64,000 nt of DNA from Allodiplogaster sudhausi (lineage: Eukaryota; Nematoda; Chromadorea; Rhabditida; Diplogasteridae). Each line of letters starts with the position of its first letter. Position 1 is the first letter of the stretch. Shown here in pieces: positions 1 through 11,240 of this stretch. The notes beneath the pieces were generated by a model. That model saw only the letters and a program-made list of their open reading frames with translations. It was not told the DNA's origin and ran no database searches. Both the position numbers and the translations under genes were made by a program. The stretch covers positions 2,500,501 to 2,564,500 of the forward strand of contig CALZFC010000043.1 of NCBI GenBank assembly GCA_945643635.1. The letters are read 5' to 3'.

Positions 1-83
1 GGGGACCAACCTACAAACAGTTATATATATAAGGATAAATGTAGATGTAGAAATAATTAGGGTGCACAAAGACAGATGGAAAC

Positions 84-764
84 CTTGTGGTTGATGAAGC
101 AGCCCGCGCAATCTGTAAGAATGTCGCCACGTGGATTCTCAGAGTAGTAATAGAAAGCAAAAATTGCTATCTGAAATTTTCATTGCCTACATAAAATCTG
201 CAGACATTTCAAAAACGAAATATCAGAGAGAAAGCGGCTGACTTCAATGAAAGTGATGGAGAGTATGAAGAAGGGCGGTGGCCAGCAGTTGTAGCTGTCC
301 AAGTAGTTGTTTACCTGCAGCCACTCCTCTGTCGTGGCTTTCCCGGAATACAAATAAGAACCTCGTATTGTTGCTTTGTAGTGGTGACTCCCCTCGCAAA
401 AGTCAACAGAACTCTGCGAGTTCGTGTTGACTGGCCCAGCGGAGATGCCATCTGCAATTTTTTTTTGAGATGACCCTATGAACTTATTTTCTAACCCTCC
501 TACCCCTCCTAAATACTATTACTCTGAGCAAGTGTTGAGAGACAAGCGACTCGGATAAATAATTACACGCTAAGCTGACAGAAATTCTCCAAAAGTAAGC
601 ACCAGCTTTGTGAATTCGGGGAAGCTGATGAACTTGTCGTTGTTGGTGTCGGCCTGCTTGAGGAACACTTCGATTTGCCTGTCATCCAGATCAAGCGAAC
701 TTCTTCGCTCTTGTAGACGAGCTTGCAGTTCCACCAGTGGGATTTGCTCGTGGTTGCCAGCCAG
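84..764 (-). CDS. rhomboid-family intramembrane serine protease with EF-hand, 5' part only (3' part off window)
   Basis: Three exons are visible on the minus strand: 764 down to about 596, 451-243 and 170-84. The first carries an EF-hand loop (ADTNNDKFISFPEF, acidic residues at the calcium-binding positions). The second ends in CWPPPFFILSITFIE, which resembles the start of the first membrane helix of animal RHBDL/Rhomboid proteins. The third continues with IAIFAFYYYSENPRGD and stops at a donor at 83. EF-hand then PPPFF-helix is the RHBDL2/3-like order. The catalytic GxSG and His would lie left of position 1, so activity cannot be judged. The junction between the EF-hand exon and the PPPFF exon does not keep phase with any GT donor I can see (candidate donor after ACAAAGCTG); an unseen micro-exon or a sequence error is possible. 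Family call fairly sure, exact model not. Confidence 0.72.
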
Positions 765-779
765 CTATATAAAGAGAAC

Positions 780-932
780 GAGAGAGAGAGGAAGAGAGAG
801 AGAGAGAGAGGAGAGAGAGATAAAGAGAGAGAGAGACAGAGAGAGATGGAGACAGAGAGAGAGAGAGACAGAGATAGACAGAGAGTGAGCGATAGAGAGA
901 TATGTAGAGACAGAGAGAGAGAAAAAAAATAG
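780..932. repeat. GA microsatellite in the rhomboid gene intron
   Basis: Interrupted (GA)n with AGAC, AGAT and AGTG units, immediately upstream (on the minus strand) of the EF-hand exon's acceptor, so it forms a CT tract in the sense strand. Confidence 0.9.
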
Positions 933-1156
933 AGGCATGTATGAAAATAAGAGATGAAAAATAAAAATTGAGAAAGCTTGCAGAAAAGGTTGTTAATGAG
1001 AAGGGCTATAAAGAGAGAAAAATGAGGGAACTGCAACACACTGAATGTTCCTATGAGTGTGGTATTTATTATGAATGAGATATGGTAACTGTCAAAATGT
1101 CATATAATAGCTATCAAAATGTAACATAATAGCTAAGAAGTATCTGCATGATTAAC

Positions 1157-1233
1157 CTGCTGAAACTGCTTGGCACATCTCTGATAGTGCTTGCCCTCGC
1201 CAAAAACCATGACAAGGAAGGCCCCGCTGGCAA
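1157..1233 (-). CDS. possible single coding exon upstream of the rhomboid gene
   Basis: A 77-bp stretch lies between a good acceptor (TCTCTTTTCCCAG) and a GT donor (GTTAATC) on the minus strand. It has one open frame reading ASGAFLVMVFGEGKHYQRCAK followed by QFQQ. It could be an upstream exon of the rhomboid gene at 84-764 or part of another gene. I do not recognise the peptide. Support is only the paired splice signals and the open frame. Confidence 0.3.
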
Positions 1234-1239
1234 CTGGGA

Positions 1240-1636
1240 AAAGAGAGAGGATGGATTACAAAGGAAGGAATGCATGGAGAGGACACATTCACTAATCAAT
1301 CGAGTGGACAAACAAGAAAGGGCTCATGCGGAACCTTCCACTTTCCATTGCTCATTGCCACGTACACAACCTTTGCCACTTTATTGCATTAAAAACGTGG
1401 AATACATCGGATAACCGCATGCGTCTCGGAAAAATATGTTAGTACATTCTTACGGTTAGCTAGTGAATCGGAAGAGAAATGGAAAGGAGGAGTGGAATTA
1501 CAAGCATGAGTCAGTCATCTCTCGTTCTCCGGGAAGCAAGAGAGAGCAAAAAAGTATAAAAAGTCGAATCTGACAGAGAAGTGAATGAAAGTGGAGAAAA
1601 GTGAAATGATAAACACTACGATTAGGAAACGAATGG

Positions 1637-1687
<51 letters not shown>

Positions 1688-2072
1688 GAGAAGGAAGAGA
1701 AACGAGAGCACGCATTCACGGCGTCCATCCACAATGTCCCAACAAATACGACAACGCGTTATGAAATTCTCGGACGATTTACAGATGGCGGAGAATAAAG
1801 CTGAAACTGATCATTTTGCAGACTTCCTAAGAAGTAGCCTCAGAGGTGCTTATTTCCAGAGCTGTCGACAACGGAGCATAAATTGCTAGGTTGCTTGTTG
1901 TCGCCAGGCGCTGTCACAACCCGAGAGCGGACGGATTGCATATGAATGGCTGGGGTTGACCGGGAAAGAAAAGAGCAGCGAGAGAAGATCAGAGAGAGAG
2001 AGAGAAACAGAGAGAGAGAGAGTGAGAGAGAGAGAAATAGTAGTCTGACATCGAAAGAAGGAGAGAAAGAGA

Positions 2073-2121
<49 letters not shown>

Positions 2122-2675
2122 ATAGCGAACGGACCTTGCTAGCCGTGGCTAGTATAGGCGTAACCTAAGCATCCTGCTGGCGGAAAGAAACGCTGATGTT
2201 CTGGCATCGTACTCTTTCACTCTCTGACCATTGCCTCTCTCTCTCTCTCTCACTCTGTGTCATCAAGTTCTATCTCTCGACTCTCTTTCTCCAGCTCACT
2301 CTCATACCTCCATCTCCTTTCTCTCTTCTTCCCTTCTTATCAGCCCCTAGCAATCTCTCTGGAGTGTTGATTCATCATAATTCAGTGACTATGCACTCCA
2401 ATGCCTGTCTCATCACAGGAGATGCATTCCATGCATCTTCTCTAACGCATTTCCCATCCCTCAAACTTAACCATCAGTGCCACAGAAAGAGAACTACATA
2501 TAATATTTGCTGTGCAAAACGAGTTAAAATTAGAGTCCTACAAATAAAAAAAGCAAGAAGATGCGCTAACGCAGACACCCTCTCTCTCATTGTCGGCGTG
2601 AAGTCTTCCTTTGGTCGTCTTGGCTACCAGGTCTACTTGTGCAGTGAGGAAGCGAGTGACCACCTGAACTGTCTA

Positions 2676-2711
<36 letters not shown>

Positions 2712-3100
2712 ATCTTTCTCTCTCTTTCGCTCTCTCTCAGCCTGTCTCTCAATCTTTCCAGTATTCTTCCAGCTCGTTTCTGCATTTCTGCCTGTCACCC
2801 TCTCTTTTCTCTGAAAACATCACTACTCAAATTATCGCTGTCCACTAATGATATAGATATCAAAATATAAAACAAATAAAACATAGAAAATATGAAAAGT
2901 CAGACGGTAAAAGACGGCTAAAATAATCTGCTCCACTTAACGACACAAACGAACACAGTGCTGGGAATTCAAATTAATTGCGCGGGAATTCTCCTTTCGT
3001 CTTCTCGTACCGAATTTCCCACTTTTAAGAGAAGATTATTTTTATTCAGTAAAACGTTATTTTTTTCTAGTGTTGCGTGTTCTTGTGAGTCACGGAGAAT
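1240..3100. other. repeat-rich interval, no convincing gene
   Basis: Contains GA tracts (1640-1690, 1990-2115) and CT tracts (2240-2260, 2680-2760). A short plus-strand frame, starting ATG at 1734 (MSQQIRQRVMKFSDDLQ...), is open for about 50 codons and includes a possible donor at CTCAGAG/GTGCTT. It could be a first exon but has no identifiable continuation. Confidence 0.5.
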
Positions 3101-3102
3101 CG

Positions 3103-4187
3103 ATGGACGCCGTGGAAAACTATAGTCAGGTCAGCTTTCGTTATCTTCTCTTGTCTTCATCTCTCGAGTCACTTTTATTCACTCCATTTCCATGTTGCAG
3201 TCCTTTCCATCCCAAAGTTCTTCTCAAGAAGATGCCAACGGCTCTCGCCTAACTCGTCGTTTACCTCTTTTTTCTTTAAAATGAAGTTGTCGTTTAAAAA
3301 TGAGTAAAATTGAATTATCCTTTTCTTCTTTCTATAGTTGTCCGCATCTAGAATATAAACTGGACACCCTGAGAAGTGGAGTGAGTGGCTTGCTGGCCGC
3401 AGTGGACAAGCGAACGCTCAGCCAAACCACGCTGAAGAATCGCATCCGCAAAGCCTGCGGCCAATCTCTCGGTTTCTTATTCTGTTCTGCCGGTTGCGTT
3501 ATCACATCCAGATCTTCGTCTCTGCTTCTAGATAACCAGGCTCTGCTCAAGCTGCAGTCTGAGCTGTTTGCGCGAACAAAAACGAACGTTTGCCGTGAGC
3601 TGGAAAAGTGGATCGATGATGAAAACCTTGCGTGTGTTGTACTCTTTTTTTGCTCTTTTTCTTTTATAATTTGCAACTTCCATCATTCAGTAAGTCCTTT
3701 GGAATGTTGGCCGTTCTGGATGCCGAGTGCGCGAGAGAAGAGATGGCGTACTTCTCATTGGTTGGCTTCTTCGCTGAGAGATTGCAATCCCTGTATTTTT
3801 CTTTTTCCAGGGCCCGGAGTTCGATGTGAATAGCGCCATCATTCCTGCGATGGAAGAGCATCTGGCTGAGTTGGGGAAGATCAGTGCTGGCTACGACCAT
3901 TTCATCCAGGTCATTCTTCATGCTTGTTCCTACTTCCAGTTCATTTATAATAAATACCCTTTGATCACATTGTACTATATTTCATGGATACATTGATTAT
4001 AGAATCTCTGCGGATTGTGGATTTCTTGAAGAATTATGTAATTGAGGAGCACGAGTTGCTCCTCCGCAGCCAAAACACGCGTCTGGAGGAGATGCGAGCG
4101 GATATCGCGGAGAAGCTACTCGAGTCACGCGGCACTCGCCATTCTCTTTTCGTTGAGGAGAAAAGACGGCGCAGCGGAGGGGCTTAG
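3103..4187 (+). CDS. unrecognised alpha-helical protein, about seven exons
   Basis: Exons read from splice signals: 3103-3129 (MDAVENYSQ), 3201 to about 3250, from about 3353 (QYKLDTLRSGVSG...), from about 3532 (DNQALLKLQSELFARTK...), from about 3690 (KSFGMLAVLDAECAREEMA), 3812-3909 (GPEFDVNSAIIPAMEEHLAE...) and 4003-4187 (ESLRIVDFLKNYVIEEHEL...). The protein is charged and helix-rich without membrane segments and ends RRRSGGA. Phases agree except at the last junction. The stretch ELFARTKTNVCRELEKWIDDE followed by a short acidic helix is loosely like the Nnf1/PMF1 kinetochore subunit, but that is a weak impression only. It ends about 240 bp from the convergent NAE1 stop. Start chosen at the ATG inside the first exon; an upstream in-frame ATG-like start near 3070 is also open. 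Confidence 0.55.
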
Positions 4188-4425
4188 CCCTTTCTTCCGT
4201 GCCCTCAGCACTACAGTTTCTACCTCTTCTTTGGACTCATCTCAACTCGTATGCTTATCAACAAAGTTACATATATGTCTTATATATTGGTTCGCAATAA
4301 AATAGTATGCAATGTCACAGTCACTGGTAACACGTCAAAAGTTTAAAGATATCCGGGAGGGCGCAGAAGCTAAGCCGACACGTATACAACATAACAAGAA
4401 TAAAAGAACAGAGGAATGAGGAACT

Positions 4426-7156
4426 TCAGATCGCAAAAGTTTGTATTGTAAAGGTGTGAGCATCGTAAATGAGAGTGTTGTCAATCGGAGTGTACTGCTT
4501 CGTTGCCAGTTTGATTACCTGGCAAAAGATCTTTTCTTCCTCCAACCCTTTTGCTTCTTAATAAACAATAAGACATTTACTATCATCAACTCTTCAAAAT
4601 ATTCAAGTTTATAAGGTTGAAAGCAGAACAGTGGAATGCAACCTCTTGCGCTGCAATGCCTCCTAAGAGCGAGGCCACAACGTGTGGTTCCGATGCGCGG
4701 TATCTAGGAAGAGGCATGATAGAACATCAGCCATACTAGAGGGGTTCTACCGTAATCAAAACAGAAAGAGTGATGCTCTTTCTCTCCAAACCTGCACATC
4801 TCCCGGATGACTCCATCACTGATCCTGCGTATGACCTCAGCCTTGACCCCCTCGTGTGTCTCTTCCTCCTCTCCCTCGTCCGCTCTCTTCTGTCTCGTCC
4901 TGTCCAGTGTCTCACTCACAATGTTCGCCACTCTCTGTCTCAGATCGGCCACATCCGAGTCGCATGGGCCGGGGAATCTTCAATGTGTGTAATCATCAGA
5001 CACTGTAAATGTTAGCTGTATCCAATTAGTACAACATTCCTCCTTTCTGTATAAGGATGAAGTAGACGAGCCCCTCTCACAAACCTATCCTTTTCGTCGT
5101 GGAATCGATCGGCTGCGCGAAGAAGGAGCAGCCAGATGGCCGGAGTCACTTTCCGCTCCTTCAGCTCCGCTTCATCCTCGCTTACGATTTTGTCGATAAT
5201 TTGCTGAAATTTAACTTTCGAAAAAGAGAAGAAAGGTTTTTTTCTCTTTTTCGGAGACTGACTTGGAAGGAGTGACCCTGCTGGCTGGCAGCGGGCGAGC
5301 CAGTCTGCACACCAATCGAGGCAGCATTCCTGCAGAAGCGGGCCACTGCTTCCCGACTAAGAGAGGGTGTCCAGGAGGGGGAAGTCGGGGGGCCTCCCGC
5401 CGGATTGCTCTTCTCCTCGTCTGTCTCCATTCTCTCTACACTGTTCGGCGAGTGCGTCGGTGTAGGCTGGGGTGAACGGTCGAATCTACAGAACGGACAG
5501 ATGAAAACAGAAGGAAGAGGAGTGAGGGAAGGTTGACTCATTTAATCAGAGGAACAAGGCAGTATAGCAAGCGATAGAAAAGAAGAGAATTCAAGCCTAA
5601 CTTGCAAGGAAAGAGCTTCTGAAGACGAAGAATTTCCTCGTACACTTCGTTGGCATCTGCCTGCGCTTTCTCATGGAAGATCGAGACAAGGCGAGTGTAG
5701 CTGAAGTTGAATAGGAAAAGAGTGAAGAGAGAGAGGAGGTATACCTGATAGTATCGCTTGCCATGTCCGGCAGCTCGCCCGAGAGAGGAAGAACTCCGTG
5801 ACGGTCGACGAAGGAGCGGAGGGCAGTGCAGAGCAGCCAGAAGGACGATGAAGGGGCACTGCGGCCTGAGCACTTCTCGTCCGACAGTACTCGCCGCACC
5901 GATGGAGGCACCCGAAATACCATCATTCGGCCGGTGAAGAGCATGGTAATGTCAAGACAACTGGTAGAATCTAACCTCAGTGCGATGTATACTGCGGTTG
6001 AGTGCATCACGAGCCTGGTCAAAGTTTTCGTCACTTCCACCACTCGCTTTGTCTCTTGAGAGATCCATGACGTGCTTGAGAAGGGACTTCCTCTCCGCGT
6101 ACGTCGAGGGAAAGGCCGTTGGATCAGAAAGAGACTGAACGATAACATACAGACTTTTTGAAAAGGAAGAAAAGTAGAAGAGTTGCAGACGACAAAAGAA
6201 CGCTGACTTCTCTGTACTTCCGAAGAGCGATGGCATAGAGAATGAGATAAGGAGTATGGCGAACTTCTTCACCACTCATCTTCTCCATTTCAATCGAGTC
6301 TATCAACTCTGCCATCCCCGGGAATGGACGATCAAGTCTTCAGGGAACAATCAAGTTGAATCAGACGTTTATCAGAAACAAGAAGGGGGAATGAATGCAA
6401 CGAAACCTGAGATCAGGAAGAGCATGTTCTGGATGGGAGTTTGCAATGTTGTGCTCCTTCACACAAATACGAAGGAAGCCGAGGAAACCATAAACCCTGA
6501 TGAAGAATATGGTTTTGGGTTTGCAGAATGATAAAATAAACAGTAGCAAGACAGACAGGAGCCAAACCTGGCTAGAATAAATGGGACGTGGTTGTAGAGC
6601 GCAGCTGAGAGAGGCCCTGCGTGAGACTCCGGCAGGTTCACCCCAATGACCACAGAGAACTTGCCAGTCAATTGGTCAAGATGGTCACGGTCCAGCGAGG
6701 AAGGAGAGCGGTCGATGAAGGTGCCCAGCACCGACGGATTCAACTCCTCAAGTTTGTCGGATAAAATAGCCAAGGATGAACAAGAAGATATGAGTAAAGA
6801 GCCTTGAGCAGCCGCAGAGCAGCTTCGCCTCGTGGTTTTCCAAGGTGCGATTCCTCCAAGAAGAAATTATTGCCGAGGTCCTCTTCCGTCACGCGAGAAT
6901 CGTCGACAATCGTGAATGAGTTGACTCCAGCCAGCACCAGGCTCTTCAGGATCTCAGTCACTTCAAATCTTCTTTTACAACAAAAATAAATTCGAAAAAG
7001 CTGGAATGTTATACATAAAATGACAATGAGAGAAATGGTGAGAATGGTCAAACCAAGAGCAGAACTTCCAAGCACGCAAACTTGTGCTTCTCCAATGGCG
7101 CTCTGGCCCTCGTCCCCCCACAGCCTCACCTGCCGGTCGTAGCGGTCACTTGTCAT
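4426..7156 (-). CDS. nae1: NEDD8-activating enzyme E1 regulatory subunit (APP-BP1/NAE1)
   Basis: About 13 exons. The first (7156-7054) begins MTSDRYDRQVRLWGDEGQ, the N-terminal signature of APP-BP1/UBA-type adenylation domains. It continues with SFTIVDDSRVTEEDLGNNFF (6960-6803), VNLPESH (6746-6568), KEHNIANSHPEHALPDLR (6496-6407), then 6337-6208, 6134-5976, about 5918-5745 (SFWLLCTALRSFVDRHGVLP), 5700-5602, 5485-5263, 5203-5085, 4977-4792, 4703-4643 (ASEPHVVASLLGGIAAQE) and 4518-4426 (VIKLATKQYTPIDN...FAI stop). The last two match the conserved APP-BP1 C-terminus. The protein pairs with UBA3 to adenylate NEDD8 for cullin neddylation; this subunit carries no catalytic cysteine. Exon 5485-5263 has an extra Ser/Thr-Pro-rich segment of about 40 residues. 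Two junctions are unusual: a probable GC donor near 6802, and no AG before GTGCCTCCATCG at about 5918. The family call is secure. Confidence 0.93.
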
Positions 7157-7265
7157 GCTCCGAAAATATATGTCAACATCATAAAAAGAAGAAACATGCG
7201 ACATAAAGAAAACGTAGAAAAAAATATTCGCATGTCGGCCCTTCGTAGCAAATATTGCGCCATCG

Positions 7266-8459
7266 CACAGGAATTTTAAAGGGGGCCCACGCACGCTGAA
7301 TAAGGGGCCACACGGGGGTGCGACCACGCCATGGCCCCTTATTCCGCACTCGCTCAGCCACTCTTCACCCGAGCAACCTCGCCGTGGCCCCTGATTCTCC
7401 TTGTGGTGGCCACTAATGTTTTTTGACATCGAAATGGGGCCACGAGGGGGTTTATTTTGTGTAAAAGTACGGTTGAGTGCTTTTCCGATATTTTTAAAAA
7501 AACGAGAAGGACGCTGTACTAAAATACTAGTGGCGCCATGGACTTTTTGTATGTGCTGTTCATTATCTATTTTCGCTCGGGTGGCTTCTGACTTAATTAG
7601 TTTGTTTTTCATGGTTTGCGATGGCTTGCAAGCGAAAATGCGACTACAGGATTGGATCGAGGGGGCCCAACTGCAACTAGTCGCGTAACTTTAACAGGTC
7701 AGCGCTATTTTGTTTATTTTAAGCTCGCTGCGATGATTTTTTTGAAGACGGTGCTGCACCTGACGAGATCGAGCGCGACCTGTTCCGCGGCGAGAGAGAC
7801 ACTGAAGATGAGGACAGCGACGAAGATGTTTTGGAAGAAGACAACGGCGTGGACACTGCGTTCGCACAAGGTCAACTGCTCCAGCAATGATTTTTTTTAA
7901 ACTTCAAAGCTACTCTTCCAGCGTGCGGTGATGACTTCGACTGGTATCTGCGCAGCATGATGGGACAGGCAGGGAGACCACTCTTTCTCAAGAAGTGTTG
8001 ACTAGGACAAGACTTACGATCTTTCCTTCCCGCTGGGATAGATAACGCCCCCTTGCCTGTATATTTTCCGCATGTTAGGATTCTCGTTTTGATTGTCATC
8101 TGATTCTGGTAACTAGGAGAATAAAGGTACTTGTCAAATTGATGAAAGCAGGAATGAGAACAGCAACGAATAAGGAGCAGCGAATGGTGGGATAAGGGGC
8201 CCGGATGAGCTGGATAGGTGGCCCAAGTATGTGGAAAAGGGGGCCCGACAACGGAGAATAAGGGGCCCATGCTCGTTGTATAAGGGGCCACGACGCGCTC
8301 TTTCGGGAGCATAGGTGCTTGATCAGGGGCCCCGACAAGCGGAATAAGGGGCCCACGCTGGGTCGATAAGGGGCCAAAACAGCTGCTCGGGTGGCCACTA
8401 ATTTTTCCACGTCGTGGCCCCTTATTCAGCTTACGTGGGCCCCCTTTAAAATTCCTGTG
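7266..8459. mobile_element. TIR DNA transposon copy 1, non-autonomous, CACTA/EnSpm-like by its ends
   Basis: Starts CACAGGAATTTTAAAGGGGG and ends with its inverted complement (CCCCCTTTAAAATTCCTGTG). It is flanked on both sides by TCG, consistent with a 3-bp target duplication. Both subterminal regions are packed with GGCCCCTTAT-type motifs in both orientations, as in CACTA elements, whose transposase binds subterminal repeats. CAC termini and a 3-bp duplication also fit that superfamily; this is inference. Inside, on the plus strand at about 7736-7890, is a short acidic frame (DFFEDGAAPDEIERDLFRGE..., ending in QLLQQ and a stop), also found in copies 2 and 3. No transposase core is visible. 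The left end is 110 bp from the NAE1 start codon. Confidence 0.8.
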
Positions 8460-8914
8460 TCGTACTACAGAATGGTGACAAGACTGGCAATTGAATCAAA
8501 TGGACTTGTAAAAACGCGACAATTCCAAGTTCCACTATTGCTCTTATGATCTTAAACTTTATTTACGTATGAATTAAGAAATAGCAACAACGTTAATGGC
8601 GGGAGTGATGCTTGGGAGGAGAACTTCTAGAAGATAGCTCATTCATTCAATTTTTATCTGCTCTCGCCATCTTCTCACAATCTACCCTATTCACATTTCA
8701 TGTAGGAGTACAGTTATCCGAGTTGTAGATTAGTTATACTCCTCAAGCATATGTAATTGCCTGGAGAGGGCATGCTGAGAGCTGAGGCATACTTCATTGC
8801 AGTGAATAATGCATTTTACTTATTTCCTTAATTATCGTTATTATCAGACATAATCTTATGTACACTTATCATATACTTAGTATATGCAAGCCACCCATGA
8901 GTGGGGAAAGAAGA

Positions 8915-9021
8915 TCAGGCATTCGATCTTCTCCGAGTAGCAGCGAGGGAGCAGATACCGAAGAGCAGTGTCAGCAGCTGAATGTTGTTGTCTTTATATT
9001 TCTGCTTCTCTCTCCCTATTG

Positions 9022-9074
<53 letters not shown>

Positions 9075-10490
9075 TTCTCTCTCTTTCTCTTCTCTCTCTC
9101 TCTTCTCTCTCTCTCTTCTCTCTCTCTCTTCTCTCTCTCTCTTCTCTCTTCCTCGCTTGTCCTGACCTGTATAACAACAATGACTAAGAGGATGATGCCT
9201 GCTATCATGAGAGTGAAGTCTAGTCTATCCCAGACGGCGACAGAGCAAGTTGGTTGGTTGAAGGAGCAGGCGGAGTCTGCCGTTCCATCCACCCCGCAGC
9301 AGTCGTACTCAACAAGCACTTTCCTTTCATTTCTAAATGACATTTAAATCTTAATGCACAAGACACAAGATTAAATAGGCTCCACTCTATTTTTGAAATT
9401 AAAGTTTTCATTCAAACTCCCTGTCCCTTTTCCTCTCTCTCCCCTTCTCCTGTTCTTTGCCCAAATATCTCTCTTTCTTTCTTTCTTTCTCTCTCTCTCA
9501 CTCTCTCTCTCTCTCTCGCTCACTCTCTCTCCCTCTGTCTGTCTCTCAACTTACCCTCATCCGCAAGCTGTCATAGTCGAGTGTTCGCGCTTGATATGTC
9601 GCGATCACATAGCTCTGCACGGTTTCTCGTATCTGCATTAAAAAAAAGCAATTAATACCACCTTTTACTTTGAAAAAAATAACTATCTTTTCCGATTCGA
9701 AAAAGTTTTTATTTCTTTGTTCCTCAAACCTTTTGTCGCTGTACGAGAATGAAAATGCCGACGGCAATTTCGAGGAGAGTCAGAGCAAGGAGAAGAAGCA
9801 GATAGAAGCAGGTCGAGCATCTGGAGAGACAACAACTCTTTCCTCATCAATCTTCCGTGCAGATACAACTGGTACTCCCCCAGACACACCAAGCTGTCAA
9901 TTCTCAAGGAAGAAGGAAGACTAACCTCAATCCGCAGCACCCTGAAGTCGCCCCGATTATGCTTATGATTACTCCTGCCGCTCCAAAGCCGATCAACACC
10001 CAGAAGCACACTGTGATCTGTAGAGAAAGATAGAGATAGAGAGAGAGAGAGAAGGAGACAGAGAAAGATAGAGAGAAAGAGAGAGAAAGAAGGAGATAGA
10101 GAAAGATAGAGAGAAAGAGAGGGAGTGGAAAGAAGTTAATCTGACTGCTGTGCGAATCTGTTGTTTCAGCTCATACAAAGCAGGGGTGGAATCGGAGAAA
10201 GTGAAAAGATCTCGGCGGATTTCATATTCAAATCGCTCGTCCAGCCGAACCCACAAAGTCAGTGCAATCAGCACGAGGCCGGCGAACTCAAGAACAAGAG
10301 AGGGTTCGACAAAGAGAAGAAGCAACTACCAATCATTACTCTTCATCTGCCAACCACCGAGGATGGAAGAGCGAAAGTTTTCGGAATTAGCTAGTGTTTA
10401 ACAATAATAAAATTTAACAGTGACCAGCATGGCGATATTGAGAAGAACGATGAAGCACCGCGAGCATCCCGCGACTGCGCCCGAGCCCAT
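8915..10490 (-). CDS. tetraspanin, 223 residues, seven exons
   Basis: Exons 10490-10425, 10286-10146, 10017-9926, 9820-9730, 9632-9555, 9307-9167 and 8977-8915 keep phase throughout and give 223 residues, a normal tetraspanin size. Four helices are clear: CFIVLLNIAML/FAGLVLIALTLWV, VCFWVLIGFGAAGVIISII, CFYLLLLLALTLLEIAVGIF, and LDFTLMIAGIILLVIVVIQ continuing LLTLLFGICSLA. The large loop contains the family's CCG motif (YDCCGVDG) plus two further cysteines; GCCGLRCSTC between TM2 and TM3 and CSRC near the N-terminus are typical palmitoylation-type cysteines. It should act as a plasma-membrane or endosomal scaffold. Three acceptors end in GAG rather than CAG. The last intron holds a long CT tract (9030-9150). 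Subfamily not assigned. Confidence 0.9.
9029..9152. repeat. CT/TCTC microsatellite in tetraspanin intron
   Basis: Nearly pure (CT)n with periodic TTCT interruptions giving a higher-order repeat of about 15 bp in the second half. It lies in the last intron of the minus-strand tetraspanin gene. A second tract (9470-9545) and a GA tract (10020-10130) lie in two more introns of the same gene. Confidence 0.9.
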
Positions 10491-11001
10491 TTCTACGGTT
10501 GTTGTGTACTGAAAATGAATGGATCTGCAAAACATGTCAGAGTCAAGAAACAACGAAGTGATACAGCTTTCGAGTGAAGAATTCAGATGAGAAGAAGTGA
10601 AGCTTTGAAAATGGCGTTAGTGAAAGCTTCCGTGGTGACTAATCACTCACTGAGAAACAGTTCAGAGGTGAGGAAGGAGACCGAGGTTAGAAGTAAAAAA
10701 ATGGAATAGTCAAGTAGTGAAAGAGTGCTCAAGAAACAGAGTGAGAGAGATGAAGACTGAGTAGGAGTGAGCAAGAGAAAGAGAGCAAACAAGAGAGTGA
10801 GGATATGCAAGAGACAGAGAAGCAGAGAGGAGGGGATGTTGAGCGCATTGAAGGGCCAGTTCATTTCGTGCGCGGTGGTGGCAGTATTTCTTTCGCTCTC
10901 TCTCACGGCTTAACCCGCGTGGATAAACAGAAGAGAAATGCATAGACACCTCCACAGAATTACAGAGAGTGAGATAGAAGGAGATAACGGGAGAATGAGA
11001 A

Positions 11002-11032
<31 letters not shown>

Positions 11033-11186
11033 GGAATACTAGAAAGTGGCACGAAAACAGCAAGTTATGGTTGAGTTGAGGGTAACCGAGCTGTAATGAA
11101 ATACTCAGAAGTAAGGCAAGTGCAACATGGAGATACAGATCCGCGTCAGCTGGCAGAAACCGTCAATAATGGTGAACTCCTTTTTT

Positions 11187-11240
<54 letters not shown>

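Noticed and set aside
563..1039. Ser-Leu-rich or Arg-Glu-rich open frames here and throughout (for example 8858-9347, 12429-12825, 19199-20077, 46471-47186)
   Set aside because: They are translations of (GA)n or (CT)n tracts; dinucleotide repeats stay open in several frames by chance and show no splice or start support.
7082..8410. Protein-coding genes within the GGCCCCTTAT-rich sequences
   Set aside because: The frames come from subterminal repeat arrays and differ between copies; only the short acidic frame is shared.
10146..10325. Longer tetraspanin exon 2 reading MLLLFVEPSLVLEF... into the first helix
   Set aside because: That start makes the first helix too long and needs an unsupported start; the acceptor TTCTTGAG/TTCGCC joins exon 1 in phase and gives a normal TM1.
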